From contig WGMR01000007.1 of NCBI GenBank assembly GCA_016124955.1, positions 218,103 to 282,102 of the forward strand: 64,000 bases of DNA. Direction: 5' to 3'. Each line of letters opens with the position of its first letter. The first letter of the stretch is position 1. The position numbers and the translations under genes are program-made. The notes beneath the pieces were generated by a model. The model searched no databases, was not told where the DNA came from, and was given only the letters and a program-made list of their open reading frames with translations. The stretch comes from Alphaproteobacteria bacterium. Lineage in GTDB: Bacteria; Pseudomonadota; Alphaproteobacteria; UBA9219; RFNS01. Below are positions 26,604-33,834 of the stretch, piece by piece.

Positions 26604-27697
26604 ATCTGAATTTTGACGAATATAAGCTGCCGATGGCGCAATGGCGTTTCCGCAACAACCGCAACCAGCGTTTCCGTATCTATCGCAAGTTGCAGGGCAT
26701 GCTGGCGATGAACGAGGCGCTTTCGCGGGCACTTGAGCGGCTATGGTACAACGTTTCCGAAATGGGCAAATATCCCAACCGCCCGGCGGCGATTGCGCTG
26801 CGCGAATGGCTGCGGCGCGATCGCGGCGGCGAAAGCTTTTCCGAAGCGCTGGCGGGCTGGGTGCCTTCGGCCGAACTTTATATGATCCGCGCGGGCGAAG
26901 AATCCGGCACCGTCGCCAAATCGCTCGGCGCGATCCAGAGCATGGGCGAAAGCGCGCGCGAAATGCGGCAGGCGGTGATGTATGCCATGTCGTACCCGGT
27001 TTTCATGCTTTTGCTCGTGGCCGGCGTTTTGTGGATGTTCGGCGTCAACCTGATCCAGAATATGCGCAAGAACGCGCCGCCCGAAGTGGTCGAAAGCATG
27101 GGCGGGCTTGCCTCCATGTCCGATTTCATCATGGCCTGGGGCATTCCCATCATGTTGGCGCTGGTCGTGCTGGGCATACTTGTATTCGTCACGCTGCCGT
27201 TCTGGCGCGGCATGATCCGATCAAAGTTCGATATGGTGCCGCCATGGTCATGGTACCGCATATGGCAAGGAAGCGGCTTCATGCTCGGTCTTTCTTCCCT
27301 GCTCGGCGCGCAGGTGCCGTTGCGCCGGGCGCTTGAAATTCTTGAGGAACAGGGCAATCCGTGGATCCGCGAACGTATCATGGCGGCGCGCGAAGAAGTG
27401 CTGCGCGGGCGCAACCTTGGCGAAGCGCTGCGCACCGGCAACATGAACTTCCCGGATCCCCAGGTCGCGATCGACCTTGAAATTTTGTCGGAACGCGCCG
27501 ACGTCGGCATCGTGATCGAACAGATCACCGAAGAATGGATCCGCGAACAGGTGGACAACCTGAAGACCCAGTCGATGGTGATCCGCAATATCGGGCTGGT
27601 GATCGTCGGCACCGTAATTGCCTTCGCCATGCTTTCGATCCTGCACATCACAACCGTGATCACAAGCCAGTCCACCCGGACCGGCGGCGGGTTTTAG
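26600..27697 (+). CDS. pilR: PilR thin-pilus inner-membrane platform protein (GspF family)
   Basis: A 365-aa GspF/TadC-type polytopic protein with two repeated helical domains and three membrane segments (about 130-152, 175-200 and 333-355). The repeat signature appears as ALAGWVPSAELYMIRAGEESG in the first half and ALEILEEQ...ILSERAD in the second. It couples the PilQ ATPase to pilin polymerisation. It overlaps pilQ by 4 bp (ATGA) and ends 2 bp before the first prepilin gene, so the whole run is one operon. Confidence 0.92.
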   Translation: MNLNFDEYKLPMAQWRFRNNRNQRFRIYRKLQGMLAMNEALSRALERLWYNVSEMGKYPNRPAAIALREWLRRDRGGESFSEALAGWVPSAELYMIRAGEESGTVAKSLGAIQSMGESAREMRQAVMYAMSYPVFMLLLVAGVLWMFGVNLIQNMRKNAPPEVVESMGGLASMSDFIMAWGIPIMLALVVLGILVFVTLPFWRGMIRSKFDMVPPWSWYRIWQGSGFMLGLSSLLGAQVPLRRALEILEEQGNPWIRERIMAAREEVLRGRNLGEALRTGNMNFPDPQVAIDLEILSERADVGIVIEQITEEWIREQVDNLKTQSMVIRNIGLVIVGTVIAFAMLSILHITTVITSQSTRTGGGF

Positions 27698-27699
27698 CC

Positions 27700-28320
27700 G
27701 TGAACCGGGCTCCGTGCCGCGCCTTCACGCTGACCGAAGCGGCGATCGTGCTGCTGATTGTCGGGCTTATCACCGGCGCGCTATGGGCGGCGGGCAGCGC
27801 GATCCAGAAAAGCGCGCAGGTCAATACCGCGTCCGACCAGATATACGAAATTGCCGCGAACATGCGGGCGCTTTACGCTTCGCGCCAGACCATCACCGGC
27901 GCCGACAACGCTTTTAACATCACGATGGATCAATCGCGCGTCTTTCCGATCGATATGCGGCGCAACCGCGCGGTCGAAGGCGGCCCCGTGGACCATGTTT
28001 GGAACAAAGGCATTACCGGCGGTTCTGTCCAGGTGGCGGGCTATGATCTTGCGGCGGGCACAACCTCTCCGTCCGCGCCGCCCGCGCGCAGCTTCAGGGT
28101 GCAGTTTCTTTCGCTGCCTTCCGATATATGCACGAAGCTTGTGCTGCATGAATTTGTTGCCGACCAGAACACGCGGCTGGAAGCCATCGTAGTGCGCGGC
28201 GGGGCCGCCACCAGCTTCCTTGCCAGCGCAGGCGCGCTGCCGCCTTCTCTGGTTGCCGCCAGCGCGGCCTGCAATTCCAGCACTTCGCCCAGCGTTGACT
28301 GGGTCTTCAGCCTGCATTGA
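27700..28320 (+). CDS. PilS-like prepilin 1 (class III signal with Ala at -1)
   Basis: A 206-aa type IV prepilin starting at a GTG 2 bp after pilR. The processing region reads NRAPCRA/FTLTEAAIVLLIVGL: Phe at +1 and Glu at +5 are kept, but the residue before the cut is Ala instead of the near-invariant Gly. The hydrophobic helix is followed by a PilS-type globular domain, with MRALYASRQTITG, VFPIDMRRN and a C-terminal cysteine (AACNSST). It is probably a minor pilin, or the main pilin if the peptidase accepts Ala. The next prepilin gene follows immediately. Confidence 0.85.
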   Translation: MNRAPCRAFTLTEAAIVLLIVGLITGALWAAGSAIQKSAQVNTASDQIYEIAANMRALYASRQTITGADNAFNITMDQSRVFPIDMRRNRAVEGGPVDHVWNKGITGGSVQVAGYDLAAGTTSPSAPPARSFRVQFLSLPSDICTKLVLHEFVADQNTRLEAIVVRGGAATSFLASAGALPPSLVAASAACNSSTSPSVDWVFSLH

Positions 28321-28328
28321 GGGTTAAA

Positions 28329-28949
28329 ATGCTTGTTTCCGCCATCCGCCGCAGCCGCCGCGGCTTCACCTTGCTCGAACTCGCGATCGTTCTGATCGTT
28401 GCCGGGCTTCTGGTCGCCGGGGTCTGGTTTGCCGCGATCAAGACGCGCGAAAGCATGAATGTCTATACCGCGGAAAAACAGCTGATGGTTCTTGTGCAGA
28501 ATTTGCGCGAAGCGTGGCTGATCCGCAGCACGATCCAGGGCGATTACGCGCAGCTCACGCAATCGCTTGCGCAGCTTGATGTGTTTCCGGCTGAAATGAA
28601 GCGCAACCCCAACATCATTCCGGCCAACTGCGCTACCGGCAACCCCTGTTATTTCGATAGCCCGTGGGATCGAACCTCGACCGGCACGTCGCCTGTGGCG
28701 GTGGCCTCGGTCAACGGCGCGACCGTTGGCGCGGCCGGGCGCTTTTTCCGCGTGCAGTACAGCAATACGCCGGTTTACGCCTGCATCCAGCTCACCACGC
28801 GCTTTTCCGAAGTGGTGGCCGATATCAAGATGACGGCGGCGGTCATCAACGGCACGACCTATGCGGTGCCGATGACGATTGCGCAGGTCACGGCTGCATG
28901 CAACGCTTCTATGAACACGGTCGCATTCCAGTTCGCGATCCGTAGCTGA
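28329..28949 (+). CDS. PilS-like prepilin 2
   Basis: A 206-aa prepilin. The ATG at 28329 has GAGGG at good spacing; a TTG at 28317 is in frame but unlikely. The leader MLVSAIRRSRRG is cut before FTLLELAIVLIVAGL, with Gly at -1, Phe at +1 and Glu at +5. The globular part keeps the PilS features: ENLREAWLIR-like helix (LVQNLREAWLIR), VFPAEMKRN, a disulfide-capable pair CATGNPC, and paired cysteines toward the C-terminus. It is the second of four tandem prepilin genes. Confidence 0.9.
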   Translation: MLVSAIRRSRRGFTLLELAIVLIVAGLLVAGVWFAAIKTRESMNVYTAEKQLMVLVQNLREAWLIRSTIQGDYAQLTQSLAQLDVFPAEMKRNPNIIPANCATGNPCYFDSPWDRTSTGTSPVAVASVNGATVGAAGRFFRVQYSNTPVYACIQLTTRFSEVVADIKMTAAVINGTTYAVPMTIAQVTAACNASMNTVAFQFAIRS

Positions 28950-28960
28950 CGAGGAAGGTC

Positions 28961-29563
28961 ATGAAAAAAGCGAGGCGCGGCAAAAAAGGCTTTACACTGG
29001 TCGAATTGGCGGTTGTGCTTGGCGTGGTCGGGCTCGTGCTTGGCGGCATATGGGTGTTTGCCGGGCGCAGCAACGAATCGGCGCGGACCGAACAATCGCT
29101 CGGTCAGCTTGTGATATTGCTGAACAACATACGGTCATATTACCTGTCGCAGCCGAACATGGCTTCGGGCGATGTCACCACAATTCTTGCCGCCGCCAGC
29201 GTGTTTCCGAGCGAAATGCTGCGCGCAGGCGCGCCTACAATCGTGGACCATCCGTGGGGCGCGCTGCCGCCCGGCGGCGGGCTGCTGGTAAGCGGCACGA
29301 CGGCAAGCGGCGGCGCCAGCACTGGCGGAACCTATTATTTCACGCTGACCTATCGCGGGCTTAAGGCTGAAAGTTGCATCGCCTTTGCGGCGCGCGCGGG
29401 CAGCGGACCGACCGCGAACGGCCTTACCGCCGTAAGCGTTAGCGGCACGCCAATTTCAATGCCGCCGCTTATCGGCGCGCTGGGCGGGCCATGCGCCGTT
29501 GACGGCGGCACGGGCACGGGCGCGAATGTGGCGCTAACCTACCGGCTTCGCCTGCAAAACTAG
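28961..29563 (+). CDS. PilS-like prepilin 3
   Basis: A 200-aa prepilin with a strong ribosome site (GAGGAAGG). Leader MKKARRGKKG precedes FTLVELAVVLGVVGL. The globular domain shows YLSQPNMASGDVTTI, VFPSEMLR, HPWGALP and a cysteine pair (ESCIAFAAR and GPCAVDGG). It ends 183 bp before the fourth prepilin gene, so the pil operon may end or weaken here. Confidence 0.9.
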   Translation: MKKARRGKKGFTLVELAVVLGVVGLVLGGIWVFAGRSNESARTEQSLGQLVILLNNIRSYYLSQPNMASGDVTTILAAASVFPSEMLRAGAPTIVDHPWGALPPGGGLLVSGTTASGGASTGGTYYFTLTYRGLKAESCIAFAARAGSGPTANGLTAVSVSGTPISMPPLIGALGGPCAVDGGTGTGANVALTYRLRLQN

Positions 29564-29746
29564 ATTTATCCACAGCAATACTCCCAGAAACCAGTTGCCA
29601 AGATGCGCGGCGGGCGGTAACTTTTGGCGCCCGTAAGGCACTGTGTTTCTTTCCTTATCACCGCCTGTTGCTGACTTTTTCTTAACCTTTCATGCCCTAT
29701 CTTTTGGGTACCCGCCATCCGGTCCAACAACGCCAAGGGAGTAACC
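29564..29746 (+). promoter_or_regulatory. Leader/promoter region of the fourth prepilin gene
   Basis: 183 bp without a gene ahead of the prepilin at 29747. It is AT-enriched with a pyrimidine-rich tract around 29640-29715 and contains TTAACC at about 29689. A strong ribosome site (AAGGGAG) precedes the ATG. The separate leader plus a strong terminator after the gene suggest an independent, abundant transcript. I could not fix -35/-10 boxes. Confidence 0.35.
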
Positions 29747-30376
29747 ATGATCACCATTTGCGCCGCCCGCCGCCGGCTCTCCGCCAACCGCACCGCCGGT
29801 CGCAGCGGTTTCAACCTGATCGAAGCCGCCATCGTTCTTGGTATCGTCGGGCTCATCGTCGGCGGCATCTGGGTCGCGGCATCGGCGGTCTATGAAAATC
29901 TCCGCACCGGCCGCGCATCGCAGGAATTGCTGCAGATCGCGCAAGCGGTTCGCACGCTGCATGGTTCGCAAACCACAATTGCTTCCGGCAACATCAGCGC
30001 TGCCATGGTAGCCGCGCGCGCTATTCCGAACGATATGATCCTGACGGCAGGCGGCACCCAGCCGCAAAACCCGTGGCAGGGTAATGTCGATATCTATGGC
30101 ATCACCTCGATCAGCGCTTCGGACGGCCCCGGTTTCTGGGTCGTGTTCAACGGCTTGCCGCAGAACGGCTGCGTCGATCTCGCGATCCGCAATTCCGGTT
30201 CGGCGCGCGATATCGGCATGGTGCGCGTTTCGCTTTCAAGCTCGGCGCAGGGCTCCTCGCTCGGCGGCACTTCGGGCGTGGTTCCGCCCGTTACGGTCGT
30301 GCAGGCGGCATCGTCATGCAGCGACAACAGCGCCAACAACAACTCGGCCGCCTTCCTGTTCCGTATCCGCGGCTAA
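29747..30376 (+). CDS. pilS: PilS-like prepilin 4, candidate major pilin
   Basis: A 209-aa prepilin with a 21-residue leader ending GRSG and mature start FNLIEAAIVLGIVGL (Glu at +5). The globular domain has the PilS marks: AVRTLHGSQTTIASG, AIPNDMI, the segment NPWQGNVDIYG, and cysteines in NGCVDL and SSCSDN. It has its own leader region and ribosome site and is followed by a perfect 12-bp-stem terminator, unlike the three prepilins before it. This monocistronic layout makes it the best candidate for the major subunit of the thin pilus; that choice is inference. Confidence 0.88.
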   Translation: MITICAARRRLSANRTAGRSGFNLIEAAIVLGIVGLIVGGIWVAASAVYENLRTGRASQELLQIAQAVRTLHGSQTTIASGNISAAMVAARAIPNDMILTAGGTQPQNPWQGNVDIYGITSISASDGPGFWVVFNGLPQNGCVDLAIRNSGSARDIGMVRVSLSSSAQGSSLGGTSGVVPPVTVVQAASSCSDNSANNNSAAFLFRIRG

Positions 30377-30418
30377 GGGCACCCGCCTGAAGCCGGGCCC
30401 GGCGCGGCAGCGCAGTAC

Positions 30419-30449
30419 AAAGAGGGGGATGCATAATCCCCCTCTTTTT
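30419..30449 (+). terminator. Rho-independent terminator after pilS
   Basis: A perfect 12-bp stem (AAAGAGGGGGAT pairing with ATCCCCCTCTTT) with a 5-base loop, ending in a T run. It lies 43 bp after the candidate major prepilin and before the pilin-like gene at 30470. Confidence 0.9.
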
Positions 30450-30469
30450 CTTTCCGGACTTTTATAGCC

Positions 30470-31084
30470 ATGGCAGCGAAGAAAAAACGACCAGCATACC
30501 CGGATGAAGGCGAGGCCGCCGGCCCCGCCAACCAGCGGCAGTGGCTGCTGATTACGCTCGTGGTTCTGCTTCTGGTGGGCACCGCGCTATGGCTTTCGGT
30601 GCAGGCCGCGTATGAGAACACGAAATTCACCGCCGTGTCGGGGCAGGTCGTGCAATTGCTCGGGCGCCTGCAAAGCATACGGCTCGATCATGCCGACATG
30701 CTGCGGCGGCAGAACACCGACCTCGTGCTCGCGCTGAAAAACGCAGGCGTTTTGCCCGGCACCACCCAGGGCGCAGACGGCATCGAACATATTATCAACC
30801 CTTGGGGCAACCCGGTCACCGGCCGTTTGTTGCAGGGGCCCTATTACCGCTTCACCACCATAGTTCCCGCGCCGGCGTGCGAGCGCATGGCGGATTTTTT
30901 CGCCGCGCAGGAAGCGCTGGAGATTGTGCAGATGCAGATGATCAATGCCGATGGCGGGATGGAAGCGATGCGCGGGCGCAAGCCGGTTGTGTTGAACACA
31001 AGCGGGCTTAACCGCAGGGCAATACCGCCCGCATGCAGCATCGGGCGGCAGATTCTGATGGCTTTGTACTTCAAGGCCGGCTAG
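30470..31084 (+). CDS. Pilin-like protein without a prepilin cleavage site
   Basis: A 204-aa protein related in layout to the PilS proteins. A basic/acidic 24-residue N-terminus leads into one membrane segment (about 25-47), then a PilS-like globular region with LGRLQSIRLDHADMLRRQ, AGVLPGT and INPWGNPVTG. There is no Gly-Phe cut site and no Glu at the +5 position, so it should stay in the inner membrane as an uncleaved, non-polymerising paralogue. It has a weak ribosome site and begins just after the terminator. It could regulate assembly or cap the base of the pilus. Confidence 0.78.
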   Translation: MAAKKKRPAYPDEGEAAGPANQRQWLLITLVVLLLVGTALWLSVQAAYENTKFTAVSGQVVQLLGRLQSIRLDHADMLRRQNTDLVLALKNAGVLPGTTQGADGIEHIINPWGNPVTGRLLQGPYYRFTTIVPAPACERMADFFAAQEALEIVQMQMINADGGMEAMRGRKPVVLNTSGLNRRAIPPACSIGRQILMALYFKAG

Positions 31085-31224
31085 TGGCGGACGAGGGTGT
31101 TTTTTGCAATGGCTAAGTTGCTGAAATACGGCAATATTTGCCATTCTTTAACGATTGCAGAGGAAGTTCTGGTAGGCTTTTGAAAAGGCTGGCTTAATCG
31201 GCTTGAGGGGAAGCACGGCGCCCG
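31085..31224 (+). promoter_or_regulatory. Intergenic region with inverted repeat before the pilM-pilV unit
   Basis: 140 bp between the pilin-like gene and the pilM-like gene. It contains the inverted repeat GGCAA-TAT-TTGCC at 31130-31142 and a TTTAAC stretch near 31147. It may hold a promoter for the pilM-pilV pair; no boxes could be fixed. Confidence 0.25.
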
Positions 31225-31842
31225 ATGTATCTTTTTGTCTTCGTTTTCCTTTTGCTCACCATTATCGGCGTGTTCACGCAGGTGTTCGCGGTGCAGACCG
31301 CGCGCTTCTCAGCCAACCAGGCTGTGGCGGGGCAGCAGATGCTGGCATGGCATTATGCGGCGACGCGGTTTGCGCGCGCGCACCCGACCTATGGCCTTAC
31401 ACAAACGGGTTGCCGTATAACCGGCGGCGCTACGCTGTATAGCGGCCTCACGCTCACGACCGCGTGTTCCACGACCCTTGCCGCTTCGGATTTGCCGACC
31501 GGCTATGTGGTTTCGTACCAGTGGGAATCGATCGTTTTTACAGACCCGGGCACCAGCCAGCGTATGGTTGTCACCTTCGTGCCGCCGGACGCCAATGATG
31601 CGCAAGCCCCGCGCGCTCCGGCCGGGCTGGCGATCAATCAGATCCTGACGCAGCTGCGTAAGGCGCAGCCCGGTTCGATCACATCCGGCAGCATTTCCGG
31701 GGCGTGTCCGGGCTCGATCATGGTTCCGGCCTCGCAGCCCGGCGGCAGCTTCGTGACGCAATACCCCGTACCCAAGAGTGCAGCCGCGCCCGTTACCTGC
31801 TATGTTCCGGTGGGATCGGTCGCGTCCTATACCGTCCTGTAA
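31225..31842 (+). CDS. PilM-like thin-pilus protein
   Basis: A 205-aa protein starting with an uncharged membrane segment (residues 2-22) and no basic leader. It continues into a helix with ARFSANQAVAGQQMLAWHYAATRFARAHP, the layout of R64 PilM, and has a C-terminal region with three cysteines after CRITGG. Longer than R64 PilM (about 145 aa). The gene lies 21 bp before the pilV-like gene, so the two are likely cotranscribed. The role of PilM in thin-pilus assembly is poorly defined. Identification rests on N-terminal pattern and position. Confidence 0.62.
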   Translation: MYLFVFVFLLLTIIGVFTQVFAVQTARFSANQAVAGQQMLAWHYAATRFARAHPTYGLTQTGCRITGGATLYSGLTLTTACSTTLAASDLPTGYVVSYQWESIVFTDPGTSQRMVVTFVPPDANDAQAPRAPAGLAINQILTQLRKAQPGSITSGSISGACPGSIMVPASQPGGSFVTQYPVPKSAAAPVTCYVPVGSVASYTVL

Positions 31843-31863
31843 CGCCAGACAGAAGGATATGCC

Positions 31864-33258
31864 ATGCTGAGAATTCCCAGACGCCGCGCCGGACAAAAGG
31901 GTTTCACGCTGGTCGAACTTGCCATCGTCGTCGCCATCGCGGGCTTGTTGTTCGCGGGGCTGTGGCGGTTGATGTCATCGGGCACGCAACAGCTCGCGGA
32001 ACAGGCGGCGGCCGACCAGATGCAGAAACTGGCCAATGCGGTGAAGGGTTATCTTTCTTCCTCGAACGGGCAGCAATGGCTCGCGACCGCAAGCTGGCAA
32101 AATAACCTTGCCACCGGCACTTTCAATCTTCCGCTTCCCGCCGCCGGCGCGCCCGCAGGCAGCACCAACTGTAAAACCACCGCGCCGATGAGCACGGCTT
32201 CGGCCCCCTCGGCCTCCTCGCTGTGGCGCGATTTCTGTGATTATTTGCCCTCCGGCTTTTCCGCAGCCAGCATCAACCCTTATGGACAGGCCTATGAAAT
32301 CAAGGTGCGGCGCGTTTCCGGCACGCTCGGTTCGGCGCCGACCGCCTATGAATTCATGATCCTCACCAACGATGCGGGCGGTACCAACGTTATTCCCGAT
32401 ACGCAGGGCGGCCGTATCGCCGCGCTTATGGGCGGCGATGGCGGGTTCGTTTATACCAATAACAATGTCTGCGGTTCGCCGCCGGTACAATGGGCCTGCG
32501 GTGCGTTCGGCGGCTTTGCCATCAACATCAATAGCTATAGTTCGGCGTCAAGCTTCACGGCTTCCTCAAGCGGCGGGCGCATCGCTTCGCGCACTTTCGT
32601 AAGTGCGGACAGCAGCACATCTTCGCCCTGGCTGGCGCGTTCTCTGTTGCCGGGCGACAATGCCACGACGCCCGTCTTTAACACCATGAGCACCAGTCTC
32701 GTGCTCGGCGGCCAGCAGGTTTACATGGGCGCGAACACCACGGCGACAACCGGCGGCGGCAACTTCAACGTCGCAGGCGGCGATATCACGGGGCAGGGGC
32801 GTATCGTGCTTGGCGCGACCGCGGGCAAGACCGGCGTTGCGAACTTCAACAATACCGGCGGTACGGGCGCTGCGGTTGTGATTACCGGCACGGGTTCGGG
32901 CGACGCCGCGACGGTAAACAGCGGCGATCTTACGGTCTCGGCCGCCGTCAACGCCAATGCGTTCGTCTATACCTCGGATCGCAACCTGAAGCACGATATC
33001 GTACGGCTCGATGGCACGCTGGACAAGTTGCTGCAGATCGAAGGCGTGAGCTTCCGCTGGAACAGCGACGACAGCGAAAGCATGGGCCTGATCGCGCAGG
33101 ATGTTGAGAAGGTTTATCCCGAGCTGGTCGTGATCAAGGCTGATGGCACCAAGGGGGTGGATTACGGCAAGCTTGTTGGGCCGATTATCGAATCGATCCG
33201 TGCGCTGCACGAAGAAAACGCGGCGCTGCGCCACGAGATCGAAAGGCTGAAACGCTAG
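31864..33258 (+). CDS. pilV: PilV-like tip adhesin with C-terminal peptidase S74 chaperone domain
   Basis: A 464-aa minor prepilin. Leader MLRIPRRRAGQKG precedes FTLVELAIVVAIAGL (Gly -1, Glu +5). Residues about 40-280 resemble the constant region of shufflon PilV proteins, including DYLPSGFSAASINPYGQAYE and GRIAALMGGDGG. Then a Gly/Thr/Asn-rich repetitive stretch (about 285-365) looks like a trimeric phage tail-fibre stalk. The last ~95 residues are a peptidase S74 (endosialidase intramolecular chaperone) domain: SDRNLKHDI with Ser371 and Lys376 in the Ser-x4-Lys spacing of the self-cleaving dyad, then MGLIAQDVEKVYPELV and a closing coiled coil EENAALRHEIERL. Ribosome site AAGGA. No recombinase or inverted segments follow. 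Confidence 0.88.
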   Translation: MLRIPRRRAGQKGFTLVELAIVVAIAGLLFAGLWRLMSSGTQQLAEQAAADQMQKLANAVKGYLSSSNGQQWLATASWQNNLATGTFNLPLPAAGAPAGSTNCKTTAPMSTASAPSASSLWRDFCDYLPSGFSAASINPYGQAYEIKVRRVSGTLGSAPTAYEFMILTNDAGGTNVIPDTQGGRIAALMGGDGGFVYTNNNVCGSPPVQWACGAFGGFAININSYSSASSFTASSSGGRIASRTFVSADSSTSSPWLARSLLPGDNATTPVFNTMSTSLVLGGQQVYMGANTTATTGGGNFNVAGGDITGQGRIVLGATAGKTGVANFNNTGGTGAAVVITGTGSGDAATVNSGDLTVSAAVNANAFVYTSDRNLKHDIVRLDGTLDKLLQIEGVSFRWNSDDSESMGLIAQDVEKVYPELVVIKADGTKGVDYGKLVGPIIESIRALHEENAALRHEIERLKR

Positions 33259-33262
33259 GGAA

Positions 33263-33279
33263 GGGCGGCAACGCCGCCC
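33263..33279. terminator. Hairpin between convergent pilV and a secreted-protein gene
   Basis: GGGCGGC-AAC-GCCGCCC, a perfect 7-bp GC stem in the 27-bp gap between two convergent genes. There is no T run on either strand, so any termination would be weak. Confidence 0.4.
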
Positions 33280-33285
33280 CCGGTA

Positions 33286-33684
33286 TCAGCGCGATACGAA
33301 CAGGAAGCAGGTCAGGCCGCAGCTTTTGTTTGCCTGTTCGCTATAGCAGCAAACCGGCCAGCGGTAGTTGCCGACACTTTCAACCTTCGATGCCTTGTTG
33401 GGAATGACGCACTTTTCGTGCGGCCCTGCGCGCTTGAAATCGCTCATGGAACCGGAAATATTGTAATTCCACTGCACGCATTCATTTGCTTCGGTGACCG
33501 CCATCGTGCTGCTGAGGCCGAGGCAGCCGGTGCTTGCCTTGGTGGCGCAGCTAACCTTGCCGAGCAGGGCGGATGAGCCGTTAAAAGGCGCGGCATCGCG
33601 AACGTTTGCGGACGGGACAGTGTCTTCAGCCATGGAAGGGGCGGCTAGGCACAGGGCCAGAAGCAGGGCAGCTAGAAAACGCAT
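33286..33684 (-). CDS. Small secreted cysteine-rich protein, unknown
   Basis: 132 aa from the ATG at 33684, preceded by the strong ribosome site GGGAGGT. A clear signal peptide (MRFLAALLLALCLAAPSMA) is followed by a mature protein with eight cysteines, several toward the C-terminus (PVCCYS, KSCGLTC). No known family is recognised; the even cysteine count suggests a compact disulfide-bonded fold. It is convergent with pilV and divergent from the rluD-like gene, with its own AT-rich promoter region at 33685-33780. A periplasmic or surface accessory is possible. Confidence 0.72.
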   Translation of the reverse strand: MRFLAALLLALCLAAPSMAEDTVPSANVRDAAPFNGSSALLGKVSCATKASTGCLGLSSTMAVTEANECVQWNYNISGSMSDFKRAGPHEKCVIPNKASKVESVGNYRWPVCCYSEQANKSCGLTCFLFVSR

Positions 33685-33834
33685 GGAACCTCCCAATAGC
33701 TTAAATAGACACGATACAGCAGGAACGTGCCAAAATTTTGACTTTTATACCAGCGAATACAATTAGTTTGTTCCGTTATGCTAAATAAACCCTTAAAACA
33801 GGCCTTAACCCTTGTTTTCCGGATGCCTGCCGCC

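Noticed and set aside
29566-29574. Perfect DnaA-box-like 9-mer TTATCCACA
   Set aside because: A single copy is expected by chance at about this frequency in a window of this size; there is no cluster, AT-rich unwinding region or replication gene, so it is not an origin.
31864-33700. Possible shufflon (invertible PilV tips)
   Set aside because: No inverted repeats, alternative C-terminal segments or Rci-type recombinase are visible after pilV.
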